Positions 34,309 to 44,060 of a stretch of 64,000 bases of DNA are shown here, piece by piece. Every line of letters starts with the position of its first letter. The first letter of the stretch is position 1. Origin of the DNA: Actinoallomurus sp050942425 (GTDB lineage: Bacteria; Actinomycetota; Actinomycetes; Streptosporangiales; Streptosporangiaceae); the NCBI RefSeq assembly GCF_050942425.1, contig NZ_CP192063.1, positions 9,238,001 to 9,302,000 of the forward strand, written 5' to 3'. The position numbers and the translations under genes were made by a program. The notes beneath the pieces were generated by a model. It did no database searches, was not told the origin of the DNA, and worked only from the letters and a program-made list of their open reading frames with translations.

Positions 34309-37300
34309 ATGCTCCCTGGCATCCTGCGACTCCTGGCCCGCTCGCGCGCGGCCGTGGCCGCGATCCTGACCCTGACGTTGCTCGGATCGGGCGTCGGCAC
34401 CGTTTCGGTGGCGAACGCCGCACCCGTCCCGGCGGCGGCCCCCGCCGCCGCCGCCGCCGGGACGGCGCACTCGGTGACCTACGACGGCTACTCGTTCAAG
34501 ATCGACGGCAGGCGTACGTACCTGTGGTCCGGCGAGTTCCACTACTTCCGGCTGCCCAACCAGGACCTGTGGCGGGACGTGCTGCAGAAGATGAAGGCCG
34601 CCGGCTTCAACGCGGTCTCCCTCTACTTCGACTGGGGCTACCACTCCCCGGCGCCCGGCGTCTACGACTTCACCGGCGTACGCGACGTGGACAAACTGCT
34701 CGACATCGCCGACCAGGTGGGCCTGTACGTGATCGCGCGCCCCGGCCCGTACATCAACGCCGAGGTCGACGGCGGCGGCTTCCCCGGCTGGCTCTCCACC
34801 AAGGCCGGCAACACCCGCACCGGCGACCCGAAGTACCTGAAGTACAGCGACGAGTGGCAGACGCGGATCGACCGCATCCTGGCCCGCCACCAGTTCACCG
34901 ACGGCACCGGACCGGTGATCGAGTACCAGGTGGAGAACGAGTACTACAACGGCAACGCGGCCGGCCGGGCGTACATGAAGCACCTGGAGAACCAGGCGAC
35001 GGCCGACGGCATCAAGGTCCCGCTGGTCGGCAACAACAACGGCACGTTCAACGCCGGTGACGCCGCTCTCGACGTGGACGCCGCCGATTCGTACCCGCAG
35101 GGCTTCAACTGCTCCAACCCCACCAAGTGGCGCGGCGTGCCGGACATCAGCTACGACCATGTGGCGGGCAAGCCGCTGGCGACCGCGGAGTTCCAGGGCG
35201 GCGCCTTCGACCCGTGGGGCGGCCCCGGCTACGACAAGTGCGCACAGTTGATCAACGACCAGTTCGCCGACGTGTTCTACAAGCAGAACATCGCGGTCGG
35301 CGCGACCGAGCAGAGCTTCTACATGACCTACGGCGGCACCAACTGGGGCTGGCTGGGCATGCCGCAGAACTACACCTCCTACGACTACGGCGCCGCGATC
35401 CGCGAGACCCGCCAGCTCGATCCCAAGTACGACCAGGACAAGCTGATCGGCTACTTCACCCAGGCCGTCGCGCCCCTCACCAAGACCGACGCGATCGCCG
35501 CGACCACCGACAACGCCAAGGTCACCGACACCGCCCGGATGAACCCCGACACCGGGACCCAGTTCCACGTCCTGCGGCACAGCGACTCCACCGCCACCAC
35601 CACCGACTCCGCCCACGTGACGCTCGACTTCGGCGCCCACCCCGGATACACCTACGACGACCCCGACGCGGCCCTCCACTACACCGGCACGTGGTCGCAC
35701 GTCGGCCCCGAGCAGAACTACACCGGCGGCGACTACAAGCACACCGAGTCCTTCTCGAACACCCAGGGCGACAGCGCCTCGGTCGACTTCACCGGCACCG
35801 GCGTGAAGTGGATCAGCAACCTCGACGGCAACCACGGCATCGCCGACGTCTACCTCGACGGCGCGAAGGTCAAGACCGTCGACCTGTACGGGGCCGCCAA
35901 GCAGAACCAGTACGTCGCCTACCAGGCCACCGGCCTCGCCAACGGACCGCACACGCTCAAGATCGTCGTGACCGGCGACAAGAACGCGGCGGCGTCCGGC
36001 TCGTTCGTGACGATCGACGCGATCGACGTGCTCACCGGCTCCTCGGCGCCGGCACCGGTGTACACGATCCCGCAGCAGGCGGGCACCGCCCTCACCCTGA
36101 ACGGCCGGGAGTCCACGATCATCGTCGCCGGGTACGACCTTGGCGGTAACCAGCTGCGGTACTCCACCTCGCAGGTCATGACCAACGCCACCATCGGCGG
36201 CCGGGACGTCGCCGTGCTCTATGGCGACCACGGCTCGCAGGGCGAGACCGTCCTGCACTACGCGGCCAAGCCCACCGTGACGGCCACCGGCGGCACCGTC
36301 GACTCCACCTGGGACCCGGCAACCGGCGACCTGCGGCTGAACTACCAGCACAGCGGCCTGACCCGCGTGAGCATCACCGGCGGCGCCCACCCGCTGCTCC
36401 TGCTGCTCGCGGACACCGCCACCGCCAAGACCTTCTGGCGGCGGGACACCGCGGCCGGCCCGGTGCTGGTCCGCGGCACCCACCTGCTGCGCGACGCGAC
36501 TTCCAACGGCACGGCCCTCGCCCTGACCGGTGACACCGGAACCGACGGCGCCGTCGAGGTCTTCTCCACCGCCGGATCCCTGACCTGGAACGGCCGGCCG
36601 GTCACGACCAAGCGCGGCGACGGCGGCAGCCTCACCGGCACCCTGCCCACCGCCGCCCCCATCACCCTGCCCGCGCTGACCGACTGGCGGCACGCGCAGG
36701 AGTCGCCCGAGTCCCAGCCCGGGTTCGACGACTCCACCTGGCAGACCGCCGACAAGACCACCACCAACAGCACCACCTCCCCGGGCTCGCTCCCGGTGCT
36801 GTTCGCCGACGACTACGGCTTCCACACCGGAAGCACCTGGTACCGCGGCCGGTTCACCGGCACCGGCAAGGAGAGCGGCATCACTCTGAGCACTCAGAGC
36901 GGCGGCGGAGCCGCGGCCTCCTCGGTGTGGCTCAACGGCACCTTCCTCGGCAGCTCGACCTCCGACGGCCAGAAGACGTACACCTTCCCGGCCGGCACCG
37001 CGCACACCGGCGGCGACAACGTCCTGTCCGTCCTCACCGTGAACATGGGCCACGAGGAGGACTACAACGAGTCCAACGGCAACAAGGCCGCCCGCGGTCT
37101 GACCGGCGCCACCCTCACCGGCGACCCGCTGAACACCGTCACCTGGCGGCTGCAGGGTGTACGCGGCGGCGAAACCCCCGTCGACACCGTGCGCGGCCCG
37201 CTGGCCACCGGCGGCCTGTACGGCGAGCGGGCCGGCTGGATGCTGCCCGGCTACCCCACCGACAACTGGTCCCCCGTGCGGCTTCCCGCCACCGACACGA

Positions 37301-38451
37301 CCCCCGGGGTCTCCTGGTACACCACCGACGCCGACCTGAACCTGCCCAAGGGACAGGACACCTCGCTCGGCCTGGCCTTCACCGACAACCCGTCCCGTAA
37401 GTACCGCGCCGAGGTCTACGTCAACGGCTGGCACATGGGCAACTACGTCAACTACCTCGGACCGCAGCACAGCTTCCCGATCCCGAACGGCGTACTGAAC
37501 CCGCACGGGAGCAACCGCATCGCCATCGCCGTCTGGAACCTCGACGGCTCCACCGGCGGCCTCGGCACGGTCGCCCTGACCAACTACGGCAGCTACGCCT
37601 CCTCGCTGGGCGTCGCGCAGAACGACAGCCCCCGGTACAGCCGGGCGCGCTACGCCATGCCCGCCGCGCCCGGTGCGCAGGTCGGCCTGCAGGTGCCCGG
37701 ATCGGCCGGCGCCGGGCAGCACTTCACCGCGACGGCGACGGTCTCGGTGCCGGCCGACCAGCCCACGGCCTTCGGTGTGACGGCCAAGCTCGCCGCACCG
37801 GACGGCTGGACGGTCAACCCGCAGCCGGCCCCGTCCGGCGCGAAGCGGATCGAACCCGGCGCGTCGGCGACCTTCAGCTGGGACGTCACCGCGCCCGCGA
37901 CCGTGGACAAGACCAGCGCGTTCACGGCCACCGCGACCATGGTCCAGCGCGGCCGGCCCGCCACCGTCGCCGACGAACGGGTCATCACCGCGATACCGTC
38001 CGCCCCGCCGGCGGGGAAGGACCAGGTCAGCGACCTGCCGTTCATGTCGGCCACCAACGGATGGGGGCCGGTGGAACGCGACCAGAGCGTCGGCAACACC
38101 GCGGCGGGCGACGGCACCCCGCTCAAGCTCGGCGGCACGGTGTACGCCAAGGGCCTGGGCACCAACTCACCCAGCGACGTCCAGGTGTACCTCGCCGGTC
38201 AGTGCAGCCGGTTCACCGCCACCGTGGGCGTGGACAACGGCGACCCGGGCACCGTCACCTTCTCCGTCATCCTCGACGGAAAGGTGCTCACCACCACCCC
38301 GGTGCTGAACGGAAAGTCGACGCCCGTCGACATCGACGTCCCCGTCACCGGCGGCCAGGTCCTCGACCTGTCCGTGGGCGACGGCGGTGACGGCAACGGC
38401 AACGACCACGGAGACTGGGCAAACCCGGTACTCACCTGCGGCGGCGCCTGA
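34309..38451 (+). CDS. Large secreted GH35 beta-galactosidase with C-terminal NPCBM domain
   Basis: 1380 residues. Signal peptide (AVAAILTLTLLGSGVGTVSVANA). The GH35 barrel occupies about residues 55-390: WSGEFHYFRLP, ARPGPYINAEVDGGGFPGWL, the acid/base Glu211 in EYQVENEYYN, and the nucleophile Glu294 in ATAEFQGGAFDPWGG; FYMTYGGTNWGWLG is also typical. Several beta-sandwich domains follow, then an alpha-galactosidase NEW3-type domain (FGVTAKLAAPDGWTV) and an NPCBM carbohydrate-binding domain from about residue 1240 (VSDLPFMSATNGWGPVERD). It releases terminal beta-galactose from plant galactans, outside the cell. An inverted repeat just upstream suggests repression, and a terminator follows. 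Confidence 0.93.
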   Translation: MLPGILRLLARSRAAVAAILTLTLLGSGVGTVSVANAAPVPAAAPAAAAAGTAHSVTYDGYSFKIDGRRTYLWSGEFHYFRLPNQDLWRDVLQKMKAAGFNAVSLYFDWGYHSPAPGVYDFTGVRDVDKLLDIADQVGLYVIARPGPYINAEVDGGGFPGWLSTKAGNTRTGDPKYLKYSDEWQTRIDRILARHQFTDGTGPVIEYQVENEYYNGNAAGRAYMKHLENQATADGIKVPLVGNNNGTFNAGDAALDVDAADSYPQGFNCSNPTKWRGVPDISYDHVAGKPLATAEFQGGAFDPWGGPGYDKCAQLINDQFADVFYKQNIAVGATEQSFYMTYGGTNWGWLGMPQNYTSYDYGAAIRETRQLDPKYDQDKLIGYFTQAVAPLTKTDAIAATTDNAKVTDTARMNPDTGTQFHVLRHSDSTATTTDSAHVTLDFGAHPGYTYDDPDAALHYTGTWSHVGPEQNYTGGDYKHTESFSNTQGDSASVDFTGTGVKWISNLDGNHGIADVYLDGAKVKTVDLYGAAKQNQYVAYQATGLANGPHTLKIVVTGDKNAAASGSFVTIDAIDVLTGSSAPAPVYTIPQQAGTALTLNGRESTIIVAGYDLGGNQLRYSTSQVMTNATIGGRDVAVLYGDHGSQGETVLHYAAKPTVTATGGTVDSTWDPATGDLRLNYQHSGLTRVSITGGAHPLLLLLADTATAKTFWRRDTAAGPVLVRGTHLLRDATSNGTALALTGDTGTDGAVEVFSTAGSLTWNGRPVTTKRGDGGSLTGTLPTAAPITLPALTDWRHAQESPESQPGFDDSTWQTADKTTTNSTTSPGSLPVLFADDYGFHTGSTWYRGRFTGTGKESGITLSTQSGGGAAASSVWLNGTFLGSSTSDGQKTYTFPAGTAHTGGDNVLSVLTVNMGHEEDYNESNGNKAARGLTGATLTGDPLNTVTWRLQGVRGGETPVDTVRGPLATGGLYGERAGWMLPGYPTDNWSPVRLPATDTTPGVSWYTTDADLNLPKGQDTSLGLAFTDNPSRKYRAEVYVNGWHMGNYVNYLGPQHSFPIPNGVLNPHGSNRIAIAVWNLDGSTGGLGTVALTNYGSYASSLGVAQNDSPRYSRARYAMPAAPGAQVGLQVPGSAGAGQHFTATATVSVPADQPTAFGVTAKLAAPDGWTVNPQPAPSGAKRIEPGASATFSWDVTAPATVDKTSAFTATATMVQRGRPATVADERVITAIPSAPPAGKDQVSDLPFMSATNGWGPVERDQSVGNTAAGDGTPLKLGGTVYAKGLGTNSPSDVQVYLAGQCSRFTATVGVDNGDPGTVTFSVILDGKVLTTTPVLNGKSTPVDIDVPVTGGQVLDLSVGDGGDGNGNDHGDWANPVLTCGGA

Positions 38452-38477
38452 CCATCAGGGGCGATCCGTTCCCTTCG

Positions 38478-38513
38478 TGCCCCGCTCTGTCACTTCGGCG
38501 ACAGAGCGGGGCA
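38478..38513. terminator. Hairpin terminator after GH35 gene
   Basis: A 14-bp perfect stem, TGCCCCGCTCTGTC with its complement, around an 8-base loop, 27 bases after the stop. Confidence 0.85.
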
Positions 38514-38619
38514 CTTCCGTCTCGGCTCCAGGGCGTGTCCGGTACCGCTGATCGATCGACGGCGTATTTCGTCGCATCGGCCCGCTATCGTGCCTGCGGG
38601 CGGGACAAGATCGATCACG

Positions 38620-40269
38620 ATGGAAGCGGACCGTCCGCGGGGAAGCGGCATGCCCGACGGGCTCGCCCTGGCCAATGGGAATCGGGAGGCAGAGGTGTCG
38701 TTGCTTCGTGAGCCCCGCCTGTCGGACCTGCGTCGGCTGATGGCGGAGGAGCCGGGCGACCCGGAGGTGGTCGAGGAGGCCCGGCGGCGCAAGGAGTCCG
38801 CACTGCTGGATTTCGGAGTCGGACAGAGCGTGGTGGCGTCCTGGCTGTACGCGAAGTGCCATCACCACATTCCCACCGTCGCGGTCCCCACCGCCGCGGT
38901 GGTGGCCACCGGCGACGGCAGCTGTGCTCTGCTCTACAACCCGTACTTCTTCCTGGAGTTGGGCTACGACGGGGTCAAGTTCGTGCTGTTCCACGAGGCC
39001 CGGCACCTGATGCACCGGCACCTCTATGTGGACGAGGACCTGCGTACCGACCCGGCGTTCACGCTGGCCGCCGAAGTCGCCATCAATCACGTCGCCCTGC
39101 GTCGGTTGGAACCGGCCGGCCTGCCCACGATTCCGGCACGCGCCCGGCCCGGTGGCCGGGACACCGATCCGGCCGGCGGCGCTGGAGCCGGCACCGAGCC
39201 GCGAGAGCCGGTCGGCGTCGACCCGGAGCTGGTCTACCAGGCGTACCGGGAGGACCTGCGGCGGCAAGGGCTGTCCCCGCTGCCGTACGACGAGTTCAGT
39301 TACACCGACCTCACGGTGTACGGCGAGTTGCGCCGAATGAAGACGCTCCACGAGCCCGGGCCGACGTACTGCATCCGCCTGGAGGGTGACCTGGGCGGTG
39401 GCGCCGCCGGCTCCGGCGACGAGACCGACGGGGACGGCGACCGCGACGGCGGCCATGAGCGGGACGGTGACCGGAGCAGCGGCCTCGGGCGGGGAGGCGG
39501 CCGGGCCGGTCGGTGGGGCGTCCCGATGGACGCCGAGACCGTGGAGCATGTGGGCGACGAGGTCCTACGCGAGGTGATGCAGGCCGCGCTGCGCGGTAAT
39601 CCCGCGGCGCGCGGCGAACTGCTCGACCTGGCCGACCGCACCGCCGACGGCGGCGAACGGCTGGAGCGGTTGTGGGGCGGCCTGGGCCTCGACAAACTGC
39701 GCGGCACCACTCCGACGACCCGCCGGATCGACTGGTGGCAGCAGTGGTTGACCGACGTGCTCGCCTCGAAGCTGGACGAGAGCGACCGGCTGATCTACCC
39801 GAAGAAGCATGGCGCGATCATGCTGGCGCTGGGCCACGACCCGATGCTGACCCGGCGCGGACCGGAGCGGCTGAAGGTCGTGCTCATCGCGTTCGACACA
39901 TCGGGCTCGATGCCCGACTCCGTGGTCGAGTGGCTGACCACCCTGGTCGGGCGGACCGACGGGGTGGAGAGCCACTGGCTCAGCTTCGACGGCGTCGTGG
40001 TGCCGTTCGTCCCCGGGGAACGCGTGTCGGGCGGAGGCGGTACCGATTTCCAGAACGTCGTCGACTACGCCGAGGGGCGGCTCGCGGTGAACGGCAAGCG
40101 GTTCGAGGCCGAACCCGACGCGATCATCATGGTGACCGACGGGTACGCGCCCCACGTCACCCCCGCCGATCCCGACCGGTGGATCTGGCTCATCACCGAC
40201 AACGGCGATGACTGGCCGGAACGCCATCACCGCCCGATGGCCTGCCATCGGGTCACGTCCGGACGATGA
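38620..40269 (+). CDS. DUF2201-type protein: metallopeptidase-like domain plus VWA domain
   Basis: 549 residues if started at the ATG at 38620; a GTG at 38590 and an ATG at 38650 are alternatives. The N-terminal half holds a zinc-protease-like helix FHEARHLMHRHLYVDEDL (HExxH at about residues 125-129) inside LYNPYFFLELGYDGVKFVLF. A Gly/Asp/Arg-rich linker follows (about 265-305). The C-terminal third is a VWA-like domain with the metal site DTSGSMPDSVVEW (about 426) and MVTDGYAP. This pairing is described as DUF2201. It overlaps the AAA gene by 4 bases (ATGA), so they act together, in the manner of MoxR/VWA chaperone pairs. The client is unknown. Confidence 0.83.
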   Translation: MEADRPRGSGMPDGLALANGNREAEVSLLREPRLSDLRRLMAEEPGDPEVVEEARRRKESALLDFGVGQSVVASWLYAKCHHHIPTVAVPTAAVVATGDGSCALLYNPYFFLELGYDGVKFVLFHEARHLMHRHLYVDEDLRTDPAFTLAAEVAINHVALRRLEPAGLPTIPARARPGGRDTDPAGGAGAGTEPREPVGVDPELVYQAYREDLRRQGLSPLPYDEFSYTDLTVYGELRRMKTLHEPGPTYCIRLEGDLGGGAAGSGDETDGDGDRDGGHERDGDRSSGLGRGGGRAGRWGVPMDAETVEHVGDEVLREVMQAALRGNPAARGELLDLADRTADGGERLERLWGGLGLDKLRGTTPTTRRIDWWQQWLTDVLASKLDESDRLIYPKKHGAIMLALGHDPMLTRRGPERLKVVLIAFDTSGSMPDSVVEWLTTLVGRTDGVESHWLSFDGVVVPFVPGERVSGGGGTDFQNVVDYAEGRLAVNGKRFEAEPDAIIMVTDGYAPHVTPADPDRWIWLITDNGDDWPERHHRPMACHRVTSGR

Positions 40270-42116
40270 CCGAGGAGAACGCCGTAGTGCCCGCTTGGAA
40301 CACCACCGCCACCTACCCGGACGCGCCCGGCCCCACGGCGAAGCTCGAGAAGTTCATCGACGCGATGATCGCCATCGGCCAGACCGGGCAGATCTTCGGC
40401 GAGCACGGCATCGGTAAGACGTCCACATTCGTGTCGTACGTGCCGAAGCGGTTCCCCGGCACCACCCTGGTGGTCCTGCCCGCGGCCAACCTCGCCCCGG
40501 ACGACCTGCTGGTCAACGCCCCGGTACGCGACGATCGCAGTGGAGAGCTGGTGCTCCGCCAGCTCATCATGCGGCAGCTCGTTCCGGGCAAGCCGTTCGT
40601 CCTGCTCATCGACGACGCGCTGCAGGCCGGCAACACCGTGCAGTCGCAGCTCATGCAGCTCGCCTGCAACTGGACCCTGGGTGAGTACGATCTGCGCGAG
40701 CTGGGCTGTGTCGGGGTGTTCCTCACCGACAACGAGTCGCTGGCCGAGACCAGCGTACGCCGGTCCGACCTGGCGATTCTCGACCGGATGGTCACCATCC
40801 GGCTGACGGCGAACGACACCGCGTGGCGGCAGGCGCTGGCCGAGCGGTATCCCGACTGGGATCTGCGCGAGGTGTTCCGGCAGTGGGCGGCGCTCAGCCC
40901 CCACCTGCGTCACCTGTTCTCGCCGCGCACCCTGCAGCACGTTCTCGACTGCGCCCGCGCCGGGTTCCCGCTGGCCTGGGGACTGCCGTTGCTGAACGGC
41001 CACCGGCTGGCGCTGGCCGAGGAGAGGAAGGACGGTAAGCCGGGCCGGGACCGCACCGCGGAAGTGCTCGACGGCATCGCCGCGGCGGTCGGTGCGCGCA
41101 ACCCGGCCACCGTGGCCGACCCGGTCCGTCGCATCCTCCGGGCCGCGATGACCCACCGCTGGGCGGTCCTGCTGCAGGGTCCGCCCGGGTGCGGCAAGAC
41201 GGAGATCACCAAGCAGATCGCCAGGGAGGAGACCGGCGAGGAACCGGTCTACTTCTCGCTGCCGGTGACCAACGTCGAGGACCTGTGCGTGCCGGTGCCC
41301 ACCCGGGACGGGTCGCTGGACGCCATGCTCGCCCGGTCGCTGCTCGACCCGAAGCCCAAGGTGCTGGTCTGGGACGAGTACAACCGGCCGAAGGACAAGG
41401 CGACCTTCGCCAAGCTGATGGAGATCACCCAGGAGTGGACGCTCGCCGGACGCCCGATCCCGAACCTGCGGGCGCAGGTGGCGTTGCAGAACCCGCCGTA
41501 CCACCTGGGCCGCAAGCTGCTCGTGACGAGCAACAACGTGGCCCAGGCCAGCCGGTTCACCATCAGCTACGAGGTGCTCCCGGAGGACATCCCGGCCAAC
41601 GAGTGGCTGATATCGACGTACGGTGAGACGGCCGAGACGGTCCTGGAGTGGTGGAAGAACGACATCGACGACGAGGGCCGGGACTGGATCACCAAGCGCA
41701 CTCTGGAGCGGCTGATCAAGCTGCATCAGGCGGACATGCCGTTGCAGTCGGGCCTGATCTATCTCGGCGACGGCGAGTACGCGCCGGTGCCGCTGTCCGG
41801 GCTGGAGGCCCGCCTGGCCGACCGGCCGCAGATCGGCCTGGCGGAGCTCGCCGGCAACTGCCCGAGCTGGGAGGCCCGGCTGTCGAGCGCGGCCGAGACG
41901 ACCGAGGAGGGCACCGACGACACCGACCTGGTCCACCAGGTGTTCTCCAACGCCGAGGTGTCCCAGCTGGAGAAGCATCTCGACGTCGTGGCCCGGCTGC
42001 TCCCGTACCTGCCGCCGAAGCTGCGCGCCACCTACCTGGTCGGGCAGACCCCGGAACGGCAGCGCTTCTGGATAACCGCCCTGGGCCGGATGGGCGAACT
42101 GTCCGCGTCAGGGTAG
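40266..42116 (+). CDS. Tandem AAA+ ATPase, MoxR-like partner of the VWA protein
   Basis: 616 residues. Two P-loops: GEHGIGKT at residues 45-52 and GPPGCGKT at 305-312. Each module has a Walker B-like stretch (FVLLIDDALQAG and VLVWDEYNRPKDKATF) and sensor residues (GVFLTDNES; LLVTSNNVAQASRF). A roughly 130-residue helical tail follows. Two linked AAA modules with an upstream VWA protein suggest a remodelling machine that inserts metal or matures a partner. Its stop codon abuts the stop of the convergent oxygenase-like gene, with no spacer. Confidence 0.88.
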   Translation: MTEENAVVPAWNTTATYPDAPGPTAKLEKFIDAMIAIGQTGQIFGEHGIGKTSTFVSYVPKRFPGTTLVVLPAANLAPDDLLVNAPVRDDRSGELVLRQLIMRQLVPGKPFVLLIDDALQAGNTVQSQLMQLACNWTLGEYDLRELGCVGVFLTDNESLAETSVRRSDLAILDRMVTIRLTANDTAWRQALAERYPDWDLREVFRQWAALSPHLRHLFSPRTLQHVLDCARAGFPLAWGLPLLNGHRLALAEERKDGKPGRDRTAEVLDGIAAAVGARNPATVADPVRRILRAAMTHRWAVLLQGPPGCGKTEITKQIAREETGEEPVYFSLPVTNVEDLCVPVPTRDGSLDAMLARSLLDPKPKVLVWDEYNRPKDKATFAKLMEITQEWTLAGRPIPNLRAQVALQNPPYHLGRKLLVTSNNVAQASRFTISYEVLPEDIPANEWLISTYGETAETVLEWWKNDIDDEGRDWITKRTLERLIKLHQADMPLQSGLIYLGDGEYAPVPLSGLEARLADRPQIGLAELAGNCPSWEARLSSAAETTEEGTDDTDLVHQVFSNAEVSQLEKHLDVVARLLPYLPPKLRATYLVGQTPERQRFWITALGRMGELSASG

Positions 42117-44060
42117 TCAGTTCACCTGGGCCGTCGATGCCTCCGCCGGCGCGCCGGCGGGGGAATCCTCGTCCTCGTAGTCCTCGTCCTCGTCGTCCTC
42201 CCACTCCTCGTCGTCGTAGTCCTCCCAGTCCCCGTCGAGGTCGGAGTCCTCGAGCGGACGGATCATCGGGACGGACACGGTGGACTGCTCGTGATTCACC
42301 ATCCAGGAGTTACGGAAGAAGTCGAATTTCAGGTGATAGCAGTCGGCGGACTCGGCGAACAGGATCGGCGGGACGAGGAAGTGCGCCACGTCGACGGTGG
42401 CCGCGGTGGTGATGAAGTCCTCGGCCGGGGGAACGGGGGGACCGCCCTGGCAGGAGGCGAAGTTCACCGGCGTCAGCGACTCCTTGCCGAGAACGTGGAT
42501 GCGGTTGCCCTCAACGACGAACCTGTTCGGATCGAGAAGGACGTCCTCGCCGAGCATCAGAATCGGCGCCGGCATGATGTCCGCCTTCGCGGAGTCCTGT
42601 GCGCGCGTGTAGTGCTCGATGATGTCGGCGTTGCGCGTGGTGTCGAGATTATTGGGGCCGATCATGCCTCCGCTGCAGATCCCGCAAGCACAGTCGGGCA
42701 GCTCGCGGGTGTCGGGCTTCTCTGGCTCGGGGAACAGCATGGACTTGTCGAACGGCGCGAGCGGCGACTCGCCGCGCTCGTCCTCGAGGGCGCGCTTGTC
42801 CTTGAGGAAGGGCGGGATCCAGTCCGTGCCGTCGGCCTCGATCACCTCTGAGTCGCACAGGGAACGGAACGAGGCGTCGCCGACCTTGCAGTTGAAATAG
42901 TCGAGCAGCGTGATCGCGGCGCACTCGGCCGGCGAGAGTTCGTCGCTCTTGGCGAACCAGAAGTCATAGCCGTTCGCGACGAAATGCGCGCCGCGGAACC
43001 GCTTGTGGACGAAAGGCTCGCGGGTGGAACCGGGAGCGAGGCCGTTCCAGTGCGCCGCGGCGACCTGGTTGTAGTAGGCGTCGACATGGCGGGCGAGCTC
43101 GGGAGCGAAGACGCTCTCGCCGGTCAGATAACAGGCCTTGCTGAACAGCGCGCCGATCTCGGGATCGTGCGTGACGTCCGGATCGGTGAAGACGAGTTCG
43201 GTCCGCAGGAAGACCTTGCGGCCATCGTGGTAGGGCGCGCCCTCGTGCTCGTACCGCTGGTCGAAGATCACACAGGTGAAGGGCTCGATCTCCGCGAGCG
43301 CACCGCCCCCGGTGAGGTCGAGGGCGGGCGCGCCCGACCCGCCGGTGAGGTAGAGCAGGACCGTGTAACGGGAGACGTGCCGACGGGAGGCGTCGTAGTA
43401 CGGCGTGTCGCGGTGACGGTGGAAGTTGGCGTCGCCCGGCTCGAAGCGGTTGCAGCGGAACACGGGGTTCACGTGCGAGAAGCCGTCGAGCGACGACTCC
43501 GGCATCGCCTTGGCCACCGCCGCGGTGAGCGCCTCGGCGAGCAGCGCCGAGTGGAAGATGAAGCGGTCGCCGCCGCGCGAGGCGGCGTTGAGCGGCGGGA
43601 CGTAGAGGTCGAGCGAGTCAAGGTGCTCAAGGCGGGCGCGGGCAGCGGCCGGGAGCCGCAGTGCGAACGAGTACGCCTCCTTCGCGAACTCCGCGCGCTC
43701 GGTGAGCTCGATGAGCTCCAGGTCCGGCCCGGCGTCCGCGAACAGGCGGTCGAGCGGAAGGATGTTCTCGAACGTGCGGAACGACAGCTCGCTCGGATCG
43801 ACGAAGACGGCGGCCAGGTACGGCGCGGTCTCACTGGGCCGGGCGAACAGGTCGCGCACGCCGGCGTCGAGGCGCTCGGCATCGACGAAGCGCACCGCCT
43901 TGAACCGTGACGTCGGGTGCCAGCAGACCGCCAGCCCGTCGAGCGTCGCGGTGGGCTCGCTGTCGGTCGCGTCCACCTGGGCGCGGTACCGGGCGACCTC
44001 TTCGGCGGGGGCCCTGCCGGTCGACAGCGCGAAGAAACGATCGCGGAGCTCGATGCTCAT
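42117..44060 (-). CDS. 2OG-Fe(II) oxygenase-fold protein with CxCxxC motif and acidic tail
   Basis: 647 residues; function not assigned. The middle holds a prolyl-4-hydroxylase-like double-stranded beta-helix: FHRHRDTPYYD with His216 and Asp218 (HxD), YTVLLYLTGGSGAPALDL, CVIFDQRYEHEGAPYHDG with a distal His, and an Arg in FLRTELVF. After it are a region with CACGICSGGMIGPNN (about residue 455, three closely set cysteines) and an extremely acidic C-terminal tail (Asp/Glu/Tyr-rich, about 610-635). The gene overlaps the LRR gene by 4 bases, so they are coupled. Protein hydroxylation is a possible role. Confidence 0.75.
   Translation of the reverse strand: MSIELRDRFFALSTGRAPAEEVARYRAQVDATDSEPTATLDGLAVCWHPTSRFKAVRFVDAERLDAGVRDLFARPSETAPYLAAVFVDPSELSFRTFENILPLDRLFADAGPDLELIELTERAEFAKEAYSFALRLPAAARARLEHLDSLDLYVPPLNAASRGGDRFIFHSALLAEALTAAVAKAMPESSLDGFSHVNPVFRCNRFEPGDANFHRHRDTPYYDASRRHVSRYTVLLYLTGGSGAPALDLTGGGALAEIEPFTCVIFDQRYEHEGAPYHDGRKVFLRTELVFTDPDVTHDPEIGALFSKACYLTGESVFAPELARHVDAYYNQVAAAHWNGLAPGSTREPFVHKRFRGAHFVANGYDFWFAKSDELSPAECAAITLLDYFNCKVGDASFRSLCDSEVIEADGTDWIPPFLKDKRALEDERGESPLAPFDKSMLFPEPEKPDTRELPDCACGICSGGMIGPNNLDTTRNADIIEHYTRAQDSAKADIMPAPILMLGEDVLLDPNRFVVEGNRIHVLGKESLTPVNFASCQGGPPVPPAEDFITTAATVDVAHFLVPPILFAESADCYHLKFDFFRNSWMVNHEQSTVSVPMIRPLEDSDLDGDWEDYDDEEWEDDEDEDYEDEDSPAGAPAEASTAQVN

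Noticed and set aside
34273..37722. A 1149-codon open frame on the minus strand opposite the GH35 gene, with valine/glycine-rich translation
   Set aside because: It is the mirror of a high-GC coding strand; GH35 motifs and signal peptide on the plus strand are decisive.
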